From Vibrio tritonius (lineage in GTDB: Bacteria > Pseudomonadota > Gammaproteobacteria > Enterobacterales > Vibrionaceae), in the NCBI RefSeq assembly GCF_001547935.1, contig NZ_AP014635.1:2356001-2420000 (forward strand): DNA of 64,000 bases, in the 5' to 3' direction. Positions 35,731-46,873 of the stretch are shown in pieces. A model generated the notes under the pieces. It saw only the letters and a list, made by a program, of their open reading frames with translations. It did not search any database and was not told the origin of the DNA. The translations under genes and the position numbers were made by a program. The first letter of the stretch is position 1. Each line of letters begins with the position of its first letter.

Positions 35731-37578
35731 TTAGCTGAAATAATGCTTAGTGATATACTGCTCAAACTCGTCACACATTTGTTCCGTAGATTGCGCGTTC
35801 GAAGCTAACTCTTTCGCTCCATCGACAATACGAATAGTCGCATTCAGATCCGCCGGCTTAGTTTGCTCACGCTCTGCCAAGGCCGCGATTTTTTTCTGCT
35901 GCACTTGCCACGCTTCCTCTACCGAGAGGTTACACGTATCGGCTAAGTACTTAGCATTAAACCCTTCTCCAGTTAACGCCTTAATGGTGTCGTTGTGCGA
36001 CACACTATTACCGCGATGCCAGTAATGCTCAGCAAGCAATGGACCAATCTCTGGGTTATCAGTTAGGTAGCCAAAACGATTCAAGAAGTAAGCACGAGTT
36101 TGATATACCGCCATATGTGCCAACAAGTAGCCATGGTAAGCACACGCAGATTCATCAGACAATAGGTGCGGAATCGCCATTAATGGACGTGGGCTGCACT
36201 TTAGACCAAGAATGTTTTGCTCACATTCGCGAGCCAGCGCAGTAGCACGCTCTGGTGTTAACTCATCATCACTTAACTGATACAGCGCACGTTCAAAGTA
36301 AGGAACAACTAGGATGCTACGCTCTTCGTATGCTTTAAATGGCTGACGGCTCTGAATCATCGCTTGAATGACTTCGTCAGGTACAGGCGTACCCTGAGCA
36401 TCCAGCGCATAGGTTTTTAACCAATCGGCATCGGTTAATAAGCTATCGCAGAACATAGATTGAGTTTCTGCATAAGCCATTGATGTAGGTGCAAACTCTT
36501 GAGAGAAACATGGCGCATTAAGTTTTACATTCGCAAAGTGAGCTGCATGCCCCCCTTCGTGGAACAAGGTGTTAATGCCATCATAACCACTACCAACTTG
36601 GTCTGGTTTTGCATTACTGGTGAAGTTCACCTTGGCTGCGATCCATTGGTTCTGATCGTAGAAAGAAGGAATCGGACCATGACAGAAACCGTTGGGATAC
36701 TTACCTTTACGATCGAGTAAATCCAACGTTAGTTCAGCACCAGAATAATCGATATGCAAACGGCCAAAGGATTCCGCCCAACGGCGCAGCGATTGTGCAA
36801 AAGGAACGTACGGGTCCAATTCGCGCATCACATCACCAGCAAATGAATAAATGAAGTTATGACCGGTTAATGCACTCTCGCCTTTTTCTGCAGCCAGTGC
36901 CGCTAAACTGCGTTGATGAGCGCTACGAGTGCGCTGTTCAAAGTCGTCTAAAATAGTGAACAACTGCTCACTGGTCATCTTTTCACCCTTAGCGACAGAG
37001 TAGTCAAAGAAGGTGTCAAACCCTAACGAGCGAGCAAATTTATTACGCAGTTTGATCAGTTCAATAAAACCGTTATTCAATACCCATTGCTCTAAACCAA
37101 GCAAAGCTTGGTGAGCACTTTGACGTACCGACTCATGGTTATTAGTACGTACCGTTGAACCTAATGAAACCAATGATGCTTCAACTGCTTCATCGTTTTC
37201 ATTTTGGTACGTCATTACGTACGCCTTTTTCTTTTCAAACAAATCAGCTTCGAACTTAATCAGTTGGTCTTTGAGCTCTTGAGCTTCTGCCGATTCAATC
37301 GCATGGGATTCGAACATGGCTAACCAGCCTTTTAAGCCTTGTACCGTTTGTGCTTTTTCTTGTGCATCGGTGATCTTCTCAGCTTGTACTAGCTGATCAC
37401 GAATCGCTTGAATTTGCTCAGCTGCGCTCAGAAACTTAGTCCATGCCGTTTGCGCTTTAGCCGAGCCTTCATGGTCATCACTGATGCCCATGTAAGTTTC
37501 CCAGAAAAAATCTTCCTTGACGCGGTGAACATTCAAATAACGGTGGTTAAGATCGTTAAGGTATTGGGTTGCAGTCAT
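35731..37578 (-). CDS. M3-family zinc metallopeptidase (oligopeptidase)
   Basis: 615 aa, cytoplasmic (no signal peptide). The zinc site HEGGHAAHF lies near residues 339-347, with a following Glu in SMAYAETQSMFCDSL as third ligand. The mostly helical N- and C-terminal regions are as in the M3 peptidases (thimet oligopeptidase, oligoendopeptidase F). The exact subfamily is unclear: length is close to PepF, but the motif order around the zinc site differs from OpdA. Role: degradation of short peptides. Stands alone between minE and rnd. Confidence 0.9.
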   Translation of the reverse strand: MTATQYLNDLNHRYLNVHRVKEDFFWETYMGISDDHEGSAKAQTAWTKFLSAAEQIQAIRDQLVQAEKITDAQEKAQTVQGLKGWLAMFESHAIESAEAQELKDQLIKFEADLFEKKKAYVMTYQNENDEAVEASLVSLGSTVRTNNHESVRQSAHQALLGLEQWVLNNGFIELIKLRNKFARSLGFDTFFDYSVAKGEKMTSEQLFTILDDFEQRTRSAHQRSLAALAAEKGESALTGHNFIYSFAGDVMRELDPYVPFAQSLRRWAESFGRLHIDYSGAELTLDLLDRKGKYPNGFCHGPIPSFYDQNQWIAAKVNFTSNAKPDQVGSGYDGINTLFHEGGHAAHFANVKLNAPCFSQEFAPTSMAYAETQSMFCDSLLTDADWLKTYALDAQGTPVPDEVIQAMIQSRQPFKAYEERSILVVPYFERALYQLSDDELTPERATALARECEQNILGLKCSPRPLMAIPHLLSDESACAYHGYLLAHMAVYQTRAYFLNRFGYLTDNPEIGPLLAEHYWHRGNSVSHNDTIKALTGEGFNAKYLADTCNLSVEEAWQVQQKKIAALAEREQTKPADLNATIRIVDGAKELASNAQSTEQMCDEFEQYITKHYFS

Positions 37579-37633
37579 GACTATCCTTCTTTTTATTTCC
37601 TTTAGGCCTGAACGTCAGGGCCAAAACGACAAC

Positions 37634-37652
37634 AACCGCTCAAAGAGCGGTT
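37634..37652 (-). terminator. Weak hairpin after rnd
   Basis: AACCGCTCAAAGAGCGGTT is an 8-bp stem 11 nt after the rnd stop. The T-run after it is poor on the minus strand (TGTTGTCG), so termination may be weak. Confidence 0.4.
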
Positions 37653-37663
37653 ATGTTCTTAAT

Positions 37664-38782
37664 TCATTGTACTTTTTGGTTGAGCTTATCCCCGACTAAG
37701 GCCAAACGCCATCCTTGCATCACATCGGGTAACTTAGCGGGATCGCGCTCTTTCTTCCACACCCAACTCAATAATTGGTTGATCTGTTTTTTCGAGGCGA
37801 CAAACTCACTGGCCAATCCTTTACTCTCTGCAGCCGCTTTAACAATATCTTTCAATTGTTTAAAGAGCTGCTTATACCCGGGGTAATCCATTAACGGCAC
37901 GATGGCCTCTGGATATTCGTCAGCAGGAATGGTTAATGAGTCTTTTACAATAGCGGCCAGCTTCGCGCCATGACGGCGAATCGCATGGGCGTCCACTCCC
38001 GCTTCTTCCATCGCTTTAGGTGTTAGCAGTAGCTCTCTCGCAATCGATAGCATTTCGTTTTCACGCAATACAAAATTAAGCGCAAGGTTACGTTTAATGG
38101 CCTCTTGGTGTCGCCATGTAGCTAACGATTTTAGCGCCGCTAGCTCTTTGGGCGTAAGCTGCCAAGCCCCTTTAACATCAAGATAGGCTTTCTCAGGATC
38201 GGTAACACGAGTTCGCTTAATGCATTGCAATTCAGATTCTTGCCAAGCGGCTTCTAACCATCCAGCTTGTTCTACTCTCGTACGCAACGCATCATAAATA
38301 GGCATAAGATAAAAGACATCAGCCGCTGCGTAGTCAAGCTGTTTCGCCGTCAATGGTCTTGCTAACCAATCGGTACGAGATTCACTCTTATCCAGCTCTA
38401 CACCAACGAATTCCTTAACCAAAGCCGCAAACCCAGTTGATAAACCATACCCTAAAAACGCCGCCATGATTTGAGTATCAACCATAGGTGTTGGCACACA
38501 ACCAAATTCATTGAAGAACACTTCAATGTCCTCTCCACATGCATGCAGGACTTTGAGTACCGCAGTATCTTTTAATAACGCAACAAACGGCGTCATATCT
38601 GTGATAGCAAGAGGGTCGATTAATGAGGCATTTTCACCATCGTACAATTGGATTAACCCCAATTGAGGGTAGTAAGTTCTAACCCGAACAAACTCCGTAT
38701 CTAGCATCACTACATCCGTCTCACGCGCCGCCGCGCAGATACGTTCTAATTCGCTATTGGTTGTTATTATCTGATATTTCAC
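37664..38782 (-). CDS. rnd: Ribonuclease D
   Basis: 3'-5' exoribonuclease for tRNA and structured RNA maturation. 372 aa. The DEDD nuclease domain has Asp28 and Glu30 in VMLDTEFVRV, a further Asp in VLHACGEDIEVF and Tyr/Asp in KQLDYAAADVFYL near 155. An HRDC domain follows at about 215-290 (ELAALKSLATWRHQEAIKRN). Gene order rnd-fadD-(hydrolase)-slp-tsaB-yoaA matches enterobacteria. Confidence 0.96.
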   Translation of the reverse strand: MKYQIITTNSELERICAAARETDVVMLDTEFVRVRTYYPQLGLIQLYDGENASLIDPLAITDMTPFVALLKDTAVLKVLHACGEDIEVFFNEFGCVPTPMVDTQIMAAFLGYGLSTGFAALVKEFVGVELDKSESRTDWLARPLTAKQLDYAAADVFYLMPIYDALRTRVEQAGWLEAAWQESELQCIKRTRVTDPEKAYLDVKGAWQLTPKELAALKSLATWRHQEAIKRNLALNFVLRENEMLSIARELLLTPKAMEEAGVDAHAIRRHGAKLAAIVKDSLTIPADEYPEAIVPLMDYPGYKQLFKQLKDIVKAAAESKGLASEFVASKKQINQLLSWVWKKERDPAKLPDVMQGWRLALVGDKLNQKVQ

Positions 38783-38820
38783 TCAAAGCTCACTTCTGTG
38801 AATGGGGACTGGCACATAAA

Positions 38821-38849
38821 ACAATGCCGGCGTATTCTGCCGGCATTGT
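38821..38849 (-). terminator. Hairpin downstream of fadD
   Basis: ACAATGCCGGC/GCCGGCATTGT, a strong 11-bp stem with a short loop between fadD (stop at 38910) and rnd; the T-run on either side is short. Confidence 0.55.
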
Positions 38850-38909
38850 AACACTGTTTAGGTTAGATAACTGCTCTGACAGGCAGTAAGATATCACCCA
38901 CGCTCTTTA

Positions 38910-40595
38910 TTACGCGTTTTTTTGCTGCTGCTCATTCTCTTCACGCAGTACTCTACGGAGAATTTTTCCGACATTCGTTTTCGGTAGTTCATCGCGAAAC
39001 TCAACAATTTTGGGCACTTTATACCCCGTTAAATGCTCACGGCAGTGTGTAATGAGCTCTTCTTTGGTCAAACTATTATCGCGAGCAACAACGTAGACTT
39101 TGACCACTTCGCCTGACACTTCATGCGTCTGACCAATTGCCGCGACCTCAAGCACTTTATGGTGCAACGCCACCACATCTTCGATCTCGTTAGGATAGAC
39201 ATTAAAACCAGACACCAGAATCATATCCTTCTTACGATCAACGATATACATCATCCCATTATCGTCAAAACGCACAATATCACCGGTCGATAACCACCCA
39301 TCATCAGTCAACACTTCTCGCGTCGCATTTGGACGACGCCAGTAGCCCTGCATCACCTGTGGTCCGCGAACTTGCAATTCACCGACTTCATTATGTCCTA
39401 CCACTTCACCCTGTTCGTTAACAAGACGAGCTTCAGTTGAGGGCACAGGGAAACCAATCGCACCAGAGTAATCTGTTAGATCATAAGGATTACCAGCCAC
39501 CAGCGGTGAACATTCCGTCAAACCATACCCTTCTAACAGATGAATACCGGTGATTTTTTTCCACTTGTCGGCCACCGCTCGTTGCACAGCCATGCCACCA
39601 CCAACAGAGAGTTTTAAGTGGGTAAGATCTAATGTATGAAAATCTTCGTTGCAAACCAAGGCATTGAATAATGTGTTCACCCCGGTAATTGCGGTCACAT
39701 CATGTTTATCCAGCTCTTTAATGAATCCTGGAATATCACGCGGATTGGTGATCAATAGATTCGAACCACCCATTTCAATAAATAACAAGCAGTTTACCGA
39801 TAATGCAAACACGTGATAAAGCGGCAGTGCTGTCACCACCAGCTCTTGACCTTCACGTAATACCGGACCATAAGCGCCTTTGGCCTGTAATACGTTCGCC
39901 ACCATGTTACGGTGAGTCAATATTGCCCCTTTCGCCACGCCAGTGGTCCCCCCCGTGTATTGCAAGAAAGCAATATCATCACCCGATAACTTGGGCTGAA
40001 CATAGGGTAAACGGCGACCTTTACGAATGGTTTGGCGCATAGAAATGGCGCCTGGCAGATGGTATTTCGGCACTAAACGTTTAACGTATTTCACCACGAA
40101 ATCGACGAGCGTTCCTTTAGCACGAGGTAACATCTGCCCAAGACTGGTCAAAATCACATGTTTGACTGGCGTGTTGGCGACAATCTTTTCCAGCGTATTG
40201 GCAAAATTCGATACGATCACAATCGTCTCGATATGCGCATCTTTAAGCTGATGCTCCAGTTCACGCGGCGTGTAAAGAGGATTAACGTTTACCGCCACAA
40301 GACCGGCGCGTAAAATTCCGAACAACGCGACGGGGTACTGCAGTAGGTTGGGCATCATCAAAGCAACACGATCCCCCTTTTTCAGCTTGAGATCATGCTG
40401 AAGATAAGCAGCAAAGGCACGGCTACGCTCTTCCAGTTTTTGGAAGGTCATTACTGTGCCCATATTTATAAATGCTGGTTGCTCGGCGTATTTTTTTACC
40501 GATAACTCAAACATCTCAACAAGTGACTGATATTGATCGGGATCGATGGTTTCAGGTACATCACTTGGGTAACGTGAAAGCCAGGGTTTATCCAC
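38910..40595 (-). CDS. fadD: Long-chain fatty acid CoA ligase FadD
   Basis: 561 aa acyl-CoA synthetase that activates long-chain fatty acids in beta-oxidation at the inner membrane. The AMP-binding P-loop is [15 protein letters not shown] near residue 213, with YGLTECSP near 357 and the C-terminal catalytic Lys region [16 protein letters not shown] near 545. Length equals E. coli FadD (561). I see no convincing FadR operator in the 80-bp gap upstream, though one could be degenerate. Confidence 0.96.
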   Translation of the reverse strand: MDKPWLSRYPSDVPETIDPDQYQSLVEMFELSVKKYAEQPAFINMGTVMTFQKLEERSRAFAAYLQHDLKLKKGDRVALMMPNLLQYPVALFGILRAGLVAVNVNPLYTPRELEHQLKDAHIETIVIVSNFANTLEKIVANTPVKHVILTSLGQMLPRAKGTLVDFVVKYVKRLVPKYHLPGAISMRQTIRKGRRLPYVQPKLSGDDIAFLQYTGGTTGVAKGAILTHRNMVANVLQAKGAYGPVLREGQELVVTALPLYHVFALSVNCLLFIEMGGSNLLITNPRDIPGFIKELDKHDVTAITGVNTLFNALVCNEDFHTLDLTHLKLSVGGGMAVQRAVADKWKKITGIHLLEGYGLTECSPLVAGNPYDLTDYSGAIGFPVPSTEARLVNEQGEVVGHNEVGELQVRGPQVMQGYWRRPNATREVLTDDGWLSTGDIVRFDDNGMMYIVDRKKDMILVSGFNVYPNEIEDVVALHHKVLEVAAIGQTHEVSGEVVKVYVVARDNSLTKEELITHCREHLTGYKVPKIVEFRDELPKTNVGKILRRVLREENEQQQKNA

Positions 40596-40675
40596 GGTAT
40601 ACTCCTCGTCATTGGCCTTTCTGCTGTTTATTATTTTGATAACACTATCAGCATAGCCAATTGGCTTGAGTATCT

Positions 40676-41548
40676 TTACTCAAGCTCTTTATTAATTTTA
40701 TTAACCAAGCCAAGAATCAGTTCAGCAACTTGTTGGGGCTGCTCCAGATGGCAATGGTGTCCACCTGCAATGGTAAACACTTCTGGTCTTTTTTCCGTCA
40801 GTTCAGTGCATTGTTGATGTAAATGAGGATATCCCTCCTCCCCTAAAATGACTCGATCCACACAAGTCACCTTTTCCATAATCTGTTTCGCATGCTCCGG
40901 GCTCATCCGGTACAGCGCATCACATTTTAATTTTGCATCACAACGCCAATACCACAAGTCTCCGACTTGTCGCATACCTCGCTCAATCACTGGCGTAATC
41001 AATGCTGGCGCGATCTTGTTCACTTGGGAACGATGACGAATGGCCGTTTTTAAGCTGTCATAGCCTCGAGCAGGAACACTGCGATATTGATGACGACTGA
41101 TCACCCCTTCTCGCATTCGTGCAACACAGGCATCGGGTTCTTCAAACAGCGGAGCATAACCTTCAATTTGAACTAATCCTGCAACTTGCTCAGGAAAGGC
41201 GGCACTATAGCAAGCTGAGATTAAAGCACCAAGAGAGTGACCCACCAAAATTCGTCTATTTGGTGAAAAATTTGGCATGAGTTGATAGATGTCGTCCACA
41301 TAATCATGAAATAGATAGAAATTACTACCTGCTTTGTTGGTCGACAAACCGTGCCCAGGAAGATCAATGGCACATAAATGGTATTGAGGGGCTAGCTGAT
41401 GAAAAGCTTCCATGATAGTAAAAAAACTGGCAGCGTTATCTAGCCATCCATGTAAAAACACGATGGTGGTATCCGCACTTTTCGCATCGCCTATCTCAAC
41501 GGCAGCGAGCTCACCATCAGCCAGTGTATACTTCGTTTCAGTCAACAT
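40676..41548 (-). CDS. Alpha/beta hydrolase
   Basis: 290 aa with the alpha/beta-hydrolase fold. The oxyanion segment is [13 protein letters not shown] near residue 33. The nucleophile elbow GHSLGAL puts Ser near residue 103, and the catalytic His is probably in [14 protein letters not shown] near 267. Cytoplasmic. The start ATG overlaps the slp stop codon by one base (TAATG). The gene lies between slp and fadD, so an esterase or thioesterase role in lipid metabolism is possible. Substrate unknown. Confidence 0.88.
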   Translation of the reverse strand: MLTETKYTLADGELAAVEIGDAKSADTTIVFLHGWLDNAASFFTIMEAFHQLAPQYHLCAIDLPGHGLSTNKAGSNFYLFHDYVDDIYQLMPNFSPNRRILVGHSLGALISACYSAAFPEQVAGLVQIEGYAPLFEEPDACVARMREGVISRHQYRSVPARGYDSLKTAIRHRSQVNKIAPALITPVIERGMRQVGDLWYWRCDAKLKCDALYRMSPEHAKQIMEKVTCVDRVILGEEGYPHLHQQCTELTEKRPEVFTIAGGHHCHLEQPQQVAELILGLVNKINKELE

Positions 41549-42102
41549 TATTTTACCGTCTGAATCACGCGACCTTCATTAGATTCTCTATCGAAGTGTC
41601 GACAGTAATATCCCCGGCATGGATAAAAGAAAGGACCGACATCCATAATGACGCGCTGTTCTACTTTCCATAAATGGTAACCAGTTACCTTCATCACAGG
41701 GAAAGAGTAAGCGTAATCCCCAACTTTACCTTGTTCATTCGCCGCCGTTTTACCAATTAAGGTAATCAAACGATCTGGAGCATAGGTCACTGGGTCGATA
41801 AATCCTTTTACATAAGCAATGAACCGACCATGAGGTTCTTGGCTGATGTCTGGGCGTCCTGCTTTATCTATTGGGAGATTAACAATTTCCAATCGAGTGC
41901 TATTGGCCTGATTAGAAATTCCCGCGATTACTCCACCTAAACGGACTTCACTACCGGCAGATGGTTTTGTTTCAGTCCAAGTTGAGTAATCAGTCACGAC
42001 AGCCGTATCATTTGCTGCTAATTCTGGCGGCAAAGACGCACAGGCTGTCAATAATACGATTGGAAGGAAGCTAAGGAGAAATCTCCATCTCATCACATAC
42101 AT
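41548..42102 (-). CDS. Slp-family outer membrane lipoprotein
   Basis: 184 aa with a lipoprotein signal (RWRFLLSFLPIVLLTACASL; lipid Cys at residue 21). The mature part shows the Slp/YeaY pattern: VRLGGVIAGISNQANSTRLEIVNLPID and PHGRFIAYVKGFIDPVTYAPDRLITLIG. It occupies the place of yeaY next to fadD and tsaB. Function is poorly defined; in E. coli Slp is starvation-induced. Overlaps the downstream hydrolase by one base. Confidence 0.92.
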   Translation of the reverse strand: MYVMRWRFLLSFLPIVLLTACASLPPELAANDTAVVTDYSTWTETKPSAGSEVRLGGVIAGISNQANSTRLEIVNLPIDKAGRPDISQEPHGRFIAYVKGFIDPVTYAPDRLITLIGKTAANEQGKVGDYAYSFPVMKVTGYHLWKVEQRVIMDVGPFFYPCRGYYCRHFDRESNEGRVIQTVK

Positions 42103-42124
42103 AGTTAACCCTCTAACGTGTTGA

Positions 42125-42421
42125 TTAGATGTATATATCGACGCCTAATAACTGAGCAAGTTCCTCTTTTTTTGCTCGATTCATCACATCCATATACTCT
42201 TCCATTGCTTTTCGGGCTCGTCCTTCCGGTAAATCATAGTGCAATTGAGCACCACGAATGTCCGCTTCATCAACATGGCGTATCGATTGAGAAACGGCAG
42301 TTGCAAGTTTCGACGGAGCCGCTACTTCCGTGCTTGCGCTCTTTTTTCCTTGGCCCTTTTTAGCCTTTGATGCACGATTAGGACCGGGGATGGAAGGGGG
42401 TAAACCGTTAATAGATACCAT
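42125..42421 (-). CDS. Conserved hypothetical protein
   Basis: 98 aa. Basic, Pro/Lys/Gly-rich start (MVSINGLPPSIPGPNRASKAKKGQGKK), followed by an Ala-rich linker and a helical C-terminal half (LHYDLPEGRARKAMEEYMDVMNRAKKEELAQLLGVDIYI). It has no signal peptide or membrane segment. Reads as a real gene by its place 23 nt before slp in the same direction. I do not recognise a domain. The position between tsaB and slp seems stable in vibrios, but this needs checking. Confidence 0.75.
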   Translation of the reverse strand: MVSINGLPPSIPGPNRASKAKKGQGKKSASTEVAAPSKLATAVSQSIRHVDEADIRGAQLHYDLPEGRARKAMEEYMDVMNRAKKEELAQLLGVDIYI

Positions 42422-42483
42422 ACAGTTCCTTTACAGGTTGAGACAAGGTGTGAACCACCCCATCTCAACGAGGGAGGAGAGGG

Positions 42484-43185
42484 TTATTCACGTCCTGGCA
42501 ACTTCTTCCAAGTTACGTTATCACGCAAATATACTGGGCTGGATTCTTCCACCGGAACAGTATTGCCATTTTCCAATTCAAATTTAGCAAGAAAAACAAT
42601 ATCACGCGATTCTGGATACAGCACATCCGTCGTGGTACGTTCTAACTTAACCTCGGCCATTTCTACTTGATAAGCATCCCAACCTGTGCCGACTTGTGCC
42701 CAAGTATTGTTATCGTGACGCAAATGTGCCACTAAGTCACTTGGTGGTATAACACATTCATTGCCAACTGTGATCCAGCTACCATCTTGCTGACGTTGAT
42801 ACTGTCCCCAGTAAACTTCGCTCATTCGTGCATCAATAGCACATGCGACATGTTCAACACCATGACGACGATAAGCCCCCTGCGCCATCGCTGCTAGGGT
42901 AGATATTCCTATCATTGGTAAATCAGCACCAAGCGCTAAACCTTGAGCAATACCAATCCCAATACGCACTCCCGTAAAACTGCCTGGGCCACGTCCATAG
43001 GCTAAAGCATCAAGTTCAGATAAGCTCACGCCAGCTTCTTTCAACACTTCATCGACCATTGGTAAGATCTTTTTCGTGTGATCGCGTGGAGCAATTTCGT
43101 TACGGGAGAAAATCTCATCCCCCACCATTAAAGCAACAGAACACATCTCTGTTGCGGTATCGATGGCAAGAATTTTTGCGCTCAT
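42484..43185 (-). CDS. tsaB: tRNA threonylcarbamoyladenosine biosynthesis protein TsaB
   Basis: 233 aa, ASKHA-fold protein that dimerises with TsaD for t6A37 synthesis in tRNAs reading ANN codons. N-terminal [15 protein letters not shown], then [24 protein letters not shown] near residue 66, the family signature. 8 nt before it lies the yoaA stop, so transcription with yoaA is likely. Confidence 0.96.
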   Translation of the reverse strand: MSAKILAIDTATEMCSVALMVGDEIFSRNEIAPRDHTKKILPMVDEVLKEAGVSLSELDALAYGRGPGSFTGVRIGIGIAQGLALGADLPMIGISTLAAMAQGAYRRHGVEHVACAIDARMSEVYWGQYQRQQDGSWITVGNECVIPPSDLVAHLRHDNNTWAQVGTGWDAYQVEMAEVKLERTTTDVLYPESRDIVFLAKFELENGNTVPVEESSPVYLRDNVTWKKLPGRE

Positions 43186-43193
43186 GGATATCT

Positions 43194-45122
43194 CTAATTA
43201 TTTTCTGTTTCTGATAATGTACCAAGAAAGTCGGAAATCACCTGCAAGTCACGTGTGCGTGGTATTGGAGGCAAACTGGCGAGAAAAATACCGCCATAAT
43301 CCCGAGTGACCAAACGGTTATCACAGATGATCAACGCGCCTCGGTCTTTCTTATCTCGAATAAGTCGTCCGACCCCCTGCTTTAAGGTAATTACCGCTTC
43401 AGGTAATTGCACTTGAGCGAAAGGATCTCCCCCACGTAACCGACAATCCTCGATGCGAGCTTTCAATAAGGGATCGTCAGGGGCGGTAAACGGAAGTTTG
43501 TCGATAATAACACAGCTTAGTGCATCGCCTCTAACATCAATTCCTTCCCAAAAAGCCCCGGTTGCCACCAGCAACGCATTACCTAACTCAAGAAACTCAG
43601 CTAATGTTTTTTGCTTGCTGGTTTCCCCTTGCAAAAGCACGGGCAATGACAAGCGCTCGCGAAACTTTTCACCTAAATCACGCATCATGCTGTGTGATGT
43701 GCATAAAAAGAAGCAACGACCGCCATTCTCCTCAATCACCGGTGCTAGCATGCGCACTAATTTGTCCGCCAACCCTGGACTATTTGGTTCTGGCAAATAT
43801 CGCGGCACACAGAGTTTGGCCTGGTGCTGATAATCAAATGGACTCGGTAATGAAAATTGCTGTTTAGGTTTGATCCCTAACCTTTGGGTAAAGTGGCTAA
43901 AGTCATCATTCACCGCAAGTGTGGCTGAGGTAAATACCCAAGCGCCTTGTTTGATTTCAATCTGTTCATGGAACTTGTCAGCCACTGTAAGCGGCGTAAT
44001 GTGTAGTGAAAAATGGCGTGGCGTGGTATCAAACCAATAGGAATAACCAGTAATCGACACATCGCAAACCCGCTCTAATCGCCCTTTAATCAAGTTGGCT
44101 CGTTCATAAGCCGTATCCAGTAATTGGCTGCGGCCCAACGCCATTTTTAATACTTCAATGGCAAAATCTAAACTGTCTTTAAGACGCTCTATCTCTCTTT
44201 GTACTGACGGTGACCCCATCGCATCGCGCCAATTACCACGATACCCCGGCTCACCGAGTACAATGCGCAAATCCATCGCACAGTTTTGCAGCTTCTCAGC
44301 CATTTTCTGAAGTTGGCGCATGTCTTTTGCTTCGGTGCGATAGCCGATTTCGATGTCTTTCGCGAGCTCTTGAATCTGGCGGCTTGATAACGACTGACCA
44401 AAGTATTGGCTGGCAATATCAGGAAGCTGGTGCGCTTCGTCGAAAATGAACACATCGGCCTCAGGAATTAACTCACCAAATCCTGTCTCTTTAATTGCCA
44501 AATCCGCCAAAAACAGATGATGGTTAACCACCACCACATCGGCATCCATTGCTTTGCGGCGCGCCTTTGAAACAAAACAGTCTTGATAGCTCGGACACTC
44601 TTTACCCAAACAATTATCGTTGGTTGAGGTAATAGTGGGTATGACTAAGCTGTCTTCCGGTAAGGCATCACACTCGCCTAAATCGCCCGTTTTGGTTTCC
44701 GATGACCAACCGCGAACTTTCACTAGTTGACTGAGCAAGGTTGGGTCTGATTCATTGGTATGGCTTTCAATCATCTGCCGACTTAATCGGTCAAGACAAA
44801 GATAGTTTGAACGACCTTTCAGCAGCGCGGTTTTACCAAGAAATCCCAATGCTCCGATCATAAGCGGCAGATCACGATGATAAAGTTGTTCTTGTAAATT
44901 TTTTGATCCCGTACTGATGATTACTTTTTTACCACTAAGCAGTGCAGGAACTAAGTAAGCAAAGGTTTTCCCCGTCCCCGTACCTGCTTCAACCACAAGT
45001 TGACCATCGTTACGAATCACATCATCTACAGCCTTTGCCATATCGATCTGTGCTTGACGAGGTTGAAATCCAGGTATCGCTTGTCCTAAAGCGCCCTGTT
45101 GAGAGAAGGTTTTCGCGATCAT
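43194..45122 (-). CDS. yoaA: DinG/YoaA-type ATP-dependent DNA helicase with Fe-S site
   Basis: 642 aa superfamily 2 XPD-like helicase. Walker [16 protein letters not shown] near residue 45, DEAH box [12 protein letters not shown] near 227, and cysteines in [26 protein letters not shown] that should hold a [4Fe-4S] cluster. C-terminal motifs [15 protein letters not shown] and [17 protein letters not shown]. In E. coli YoaA works with the clamp-loader subunit HolC in tolerance of replication blocks. The gene's place between tsaB and the next small gene matches E. coli yoaA better than dinG. Confidence 0.92.
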   Translation of the reverse strand: MIAKTFSQQGALGQAIPGFQPRQAQIDMAKAVDDVIRNDGQLVVEAGTGTGKTFAYLVPALLSGKKVIISTGSKNLQEQLYHRDLPLMIGALGFLGKTALLKGRSNYLCLDRLSRQMIESHTNESDPTLLSQLVKVRGWSSETKTGDLGECDALPEDSLVIPTITSTNDNCLGKECPSYQDCFVSKARRKAMDADVVVVNHHLFLADLAIKETGFGELIPEADVFIFDEAHQLPDIASQYFGQSLSSRQIQELAKDIEIGYRTEAKDMRQLQKMAEKLQNCAMDLRIVLGEPGYRGNWRDAMGSPSVQREIERLKDSLDFAIEVLKMALGRSQLLDTAYERANLIKGRLERVCDVSITGYSYWFDTTPRHFSLHITPLTVADKFHEQIEIKQGAWVFTSATLAVNDDFSHFTQRLGIKPKQQFSLPSPFDYQHQAKLCVPRYLPEPNSPGLADKLVRMLAPVIEENGGRCFFLCTSHSMMRDLGEKFRERLSLPVLLQGETSKQKTLAEFLELGNALLVATGAFWEGIDVRGDALSCVIIDKLPFTAPDDPLLKARIEDCRLRGGDPFAQVQLPEAVITLKQGVGRLIRDKKDRGALIICDNRLVTRDYGGIFLASLPPIPRTRDLQVISDFLGTLSETENN

Positions 45123-45361
45123 TGCCTGTTCATATCGGAGAAAAGATGGCGAGATTATGGCAGGTTTCTAAGGGTGACGCGACTTTGATTGCATGTCACC
45201 GCCTAGAGTCACTGTTGCAGAGTATAGACGCCACTTTGCCATCCTTAGCAAAGTGAATCGGTTTATCAAGCTCCGCCTGATGACCAGAGCTGGAGTAATA
45301 CTTGAAACCATTGATGAGTAGCCGTTTACCTATCTTTAAACTGCTTATTGTCCGTCTTACA

Positions 45362-45571
45362 TCACTTTCGATTTAGATAACGAGTCAACCAAGCCGGTGC
45401 ATCAAAACTCGGTCCCTGTTCTTGTTGCATCAACATTATTTTGGCGGCAGAGCTAGGAGAGGCTTTTGCTTCCCACATTTGGTCTAGCAAATCGTAATCG
45501 ATATTGTGGTCTCCCATAAGAGCACTTACACGTTCGATATAGAGTTTATGAGCAAGTAGATCTTTGTCCAT
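45362..45571 (-). CDS. Small hypothetical protein
   Basis: 69 aa (MDKDLLAHKLYIERVSALMGDHN...). Soluble, mixed charge, with a helical pattern and no signal peptide; I recognise no domain. ATG 45571 gives the start at MDKDLL; three more codons upstream are possible. It lies between yoaA (divergent or same strand) and purU, in a 676-bp region between larger genes. The rest of that region (45123-45361, 45572-45801) shows no gene. Confidence 0.55.
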   Translation of the reverse strand: MDKDLLAHKLYIERVSALMGDHNIDYDLLDQMWEAKASPSSAAKIMLMQQEQGPSFDAPAWLTRYLNRK

Positions 45572-45801
45572 AACAGTCACCTTGAGACAGCGTTTAACAA
45601 TCGTTTTGTCTGATTTAGACGGTTTTTCCCTTACGGATTCAAAAGGTCACACAATGCCAAGACGGATGGTTTTTACTGTAGAGGTTGAATCTATTCTGAT
45701 TATGGATTAATTATAGTGGCTATTCTCGAGTGTGCCTCTGCCGTTATGGCTACTCGATTTATTTTTTATGATAAAAAATTCTTTCACGGAAGTCGTATTT
45801 G

Positions 45802-46635
45802 ATGGAAAAGAAAACCCTGCTGACACACTGCAGCGATGAGCCTGGACTCATTTCAAAAATCACTAACATCTGTTACAAGCATCAGTTGAACATCATTCAC
45901 AACAGCGAATTTGTAGATAACACCACAAGCCAGTTTTTTATGCGCACTGAGCTAGAAGGTTATTTCAATGACGAAACCTTGCTCGCCGATCTCGATCAAG
46001 CGTTACCTGAAGGTGCTCTGCACCAATTGGTAAACTCTGGTCGAAAACGCATCGTGATCTTGGTGACCAAGGAATCTCACTGTTTAGGTGATATTCTGAT
46101 GAAAAACTACGATGGCAGTCTCGACGTAGAAATTGCAGCGGTAGTAGGTAACTACGATAAATTACAAGCCCTCACCGAACGTTTTGATATTCCTTATCAT
46201 TGTGTCTCTCATGAAGGTCTTACTCGTGATCAACATGATCAAAAGGTACTAGAAGCGGTCAATCAATATCAACCGGATTACCTCGTATTGGCCAAATACA
46301 TGCGCATTCTGACACCAGAGTTCGTCAACCAATACCCACATCGCATCATCAATATACACCACAGTTTCTTACCTGCTTTCATTGGTGCGAAGCCATATCA
46401 ACAAGCTTATGATCGTGGCGTGAAAATCATTGGTGCCACTGCTCACTTTGTTACAAGCAATTTAGATGAAGGCCCAATCATCAAACAAGACGTTATCCCT
46501 GTTGACCACACCTTCAGTGCGCAAGATATGGCGCAAGCAGGTCGTGATGTAGAGAAAAACGTCTTGAGTAAAGCCCTTGGCAAGGTGCTCAACGACCACG
46601 TTTTTGTAGAAGGCAACAAAACCATCATTCTCTAG
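45802..46635 (+). CDS. purU: Formyltetrahydrofolate deformylase PurU
   Basis: Hydrolyses 10-formyl-THF to formate and THF, balancing one-carbon pools for purine synthesis. 277 aa with an N-terminal ACT domain (LLTHCSDEPGLISKITNICYKH) and a C-terminal formyltransferase-fold domain containing KYMRILTPEFV, IINIHHSFLPAFIGAKPYQQA and GATAHFVTSNLDEGPIIKQ. ATG 45802 is the start; a TTG immediately before it is not needed. Terminator at 46689. In E. coli PurU is activated by Met and inhibited by Gly through the ACT domain. Confidence 0.95.
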   Translation: MEKKTLLTHCSDEPGLISKITNICYKHQLNIIHNSEFVDNTTSQFFMRTELEGYFNDETLLADLDQALPEGALHQLVNSGRKRIVILVTKESHCLGDILMKNYDGSLDVEIAAVVGNYDKLQALTERFDIPYHCVSHEGLTRDQHDQKVLEAVNQYQPDYLVLAKYMRILTPEFVNQYPHRIINIHHSFLPAFIGAKPYQQAYDRGVKIIGATAHFVTSNLDEGPIIKQDVIPVDHTFSAQDMAQAGRDVEKNVLSKALGKVLNDHVFVEGNKTIIL

Positions 46636-46642
46636 CTTACCC

Positions 46643-46686
46643 TACCCAAGTAACCTCGAGATGTTGTTTGAGGTCATTTGGGAATA
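46643..46686. repeat. Dispersed repeat family 1, compact palindrome after purU
   Basis: ACCCAAGTAACCTCGAGATG and TTTGAGGTCATTTGGGAATA form an imperfect inverted repeat with almost no core. Both arms match the family ends seen at 13203, 50011 and 60999. Confidence 0.7.
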
Positions 46687-46688
46687 TT

Positions 46689-46715
46689 AACGCCCATGTT
46701 TTTCTGGGCGTTTTT
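46689..46715 (+). terminator. Terminator after purU
   Basis: Stem AACGCCCA/TGGGCGTT with TTTTTC after it, directly behind the repeat element. Confidence 0.8.
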
Positions 46716-46873
46716 CTTTTTCCCTTAACACCCGCGATGCATTGACATAAAACTAACGCACATTCCCACGCAAATGCGATCCCGGACGCAGTTGTTTGGG
46801 TATAATAGATCACGTAGGATATTCTTATTATTTACTATTCGTCACTCACTAACCTCCTAGTGATGGAGCACTA

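Noticed and set aside
45600-45801. Possible riboswitch upstream of purU
   Set aside because: No consensus glycine, purine or folate riboswitch elements could be seen in this stretch.
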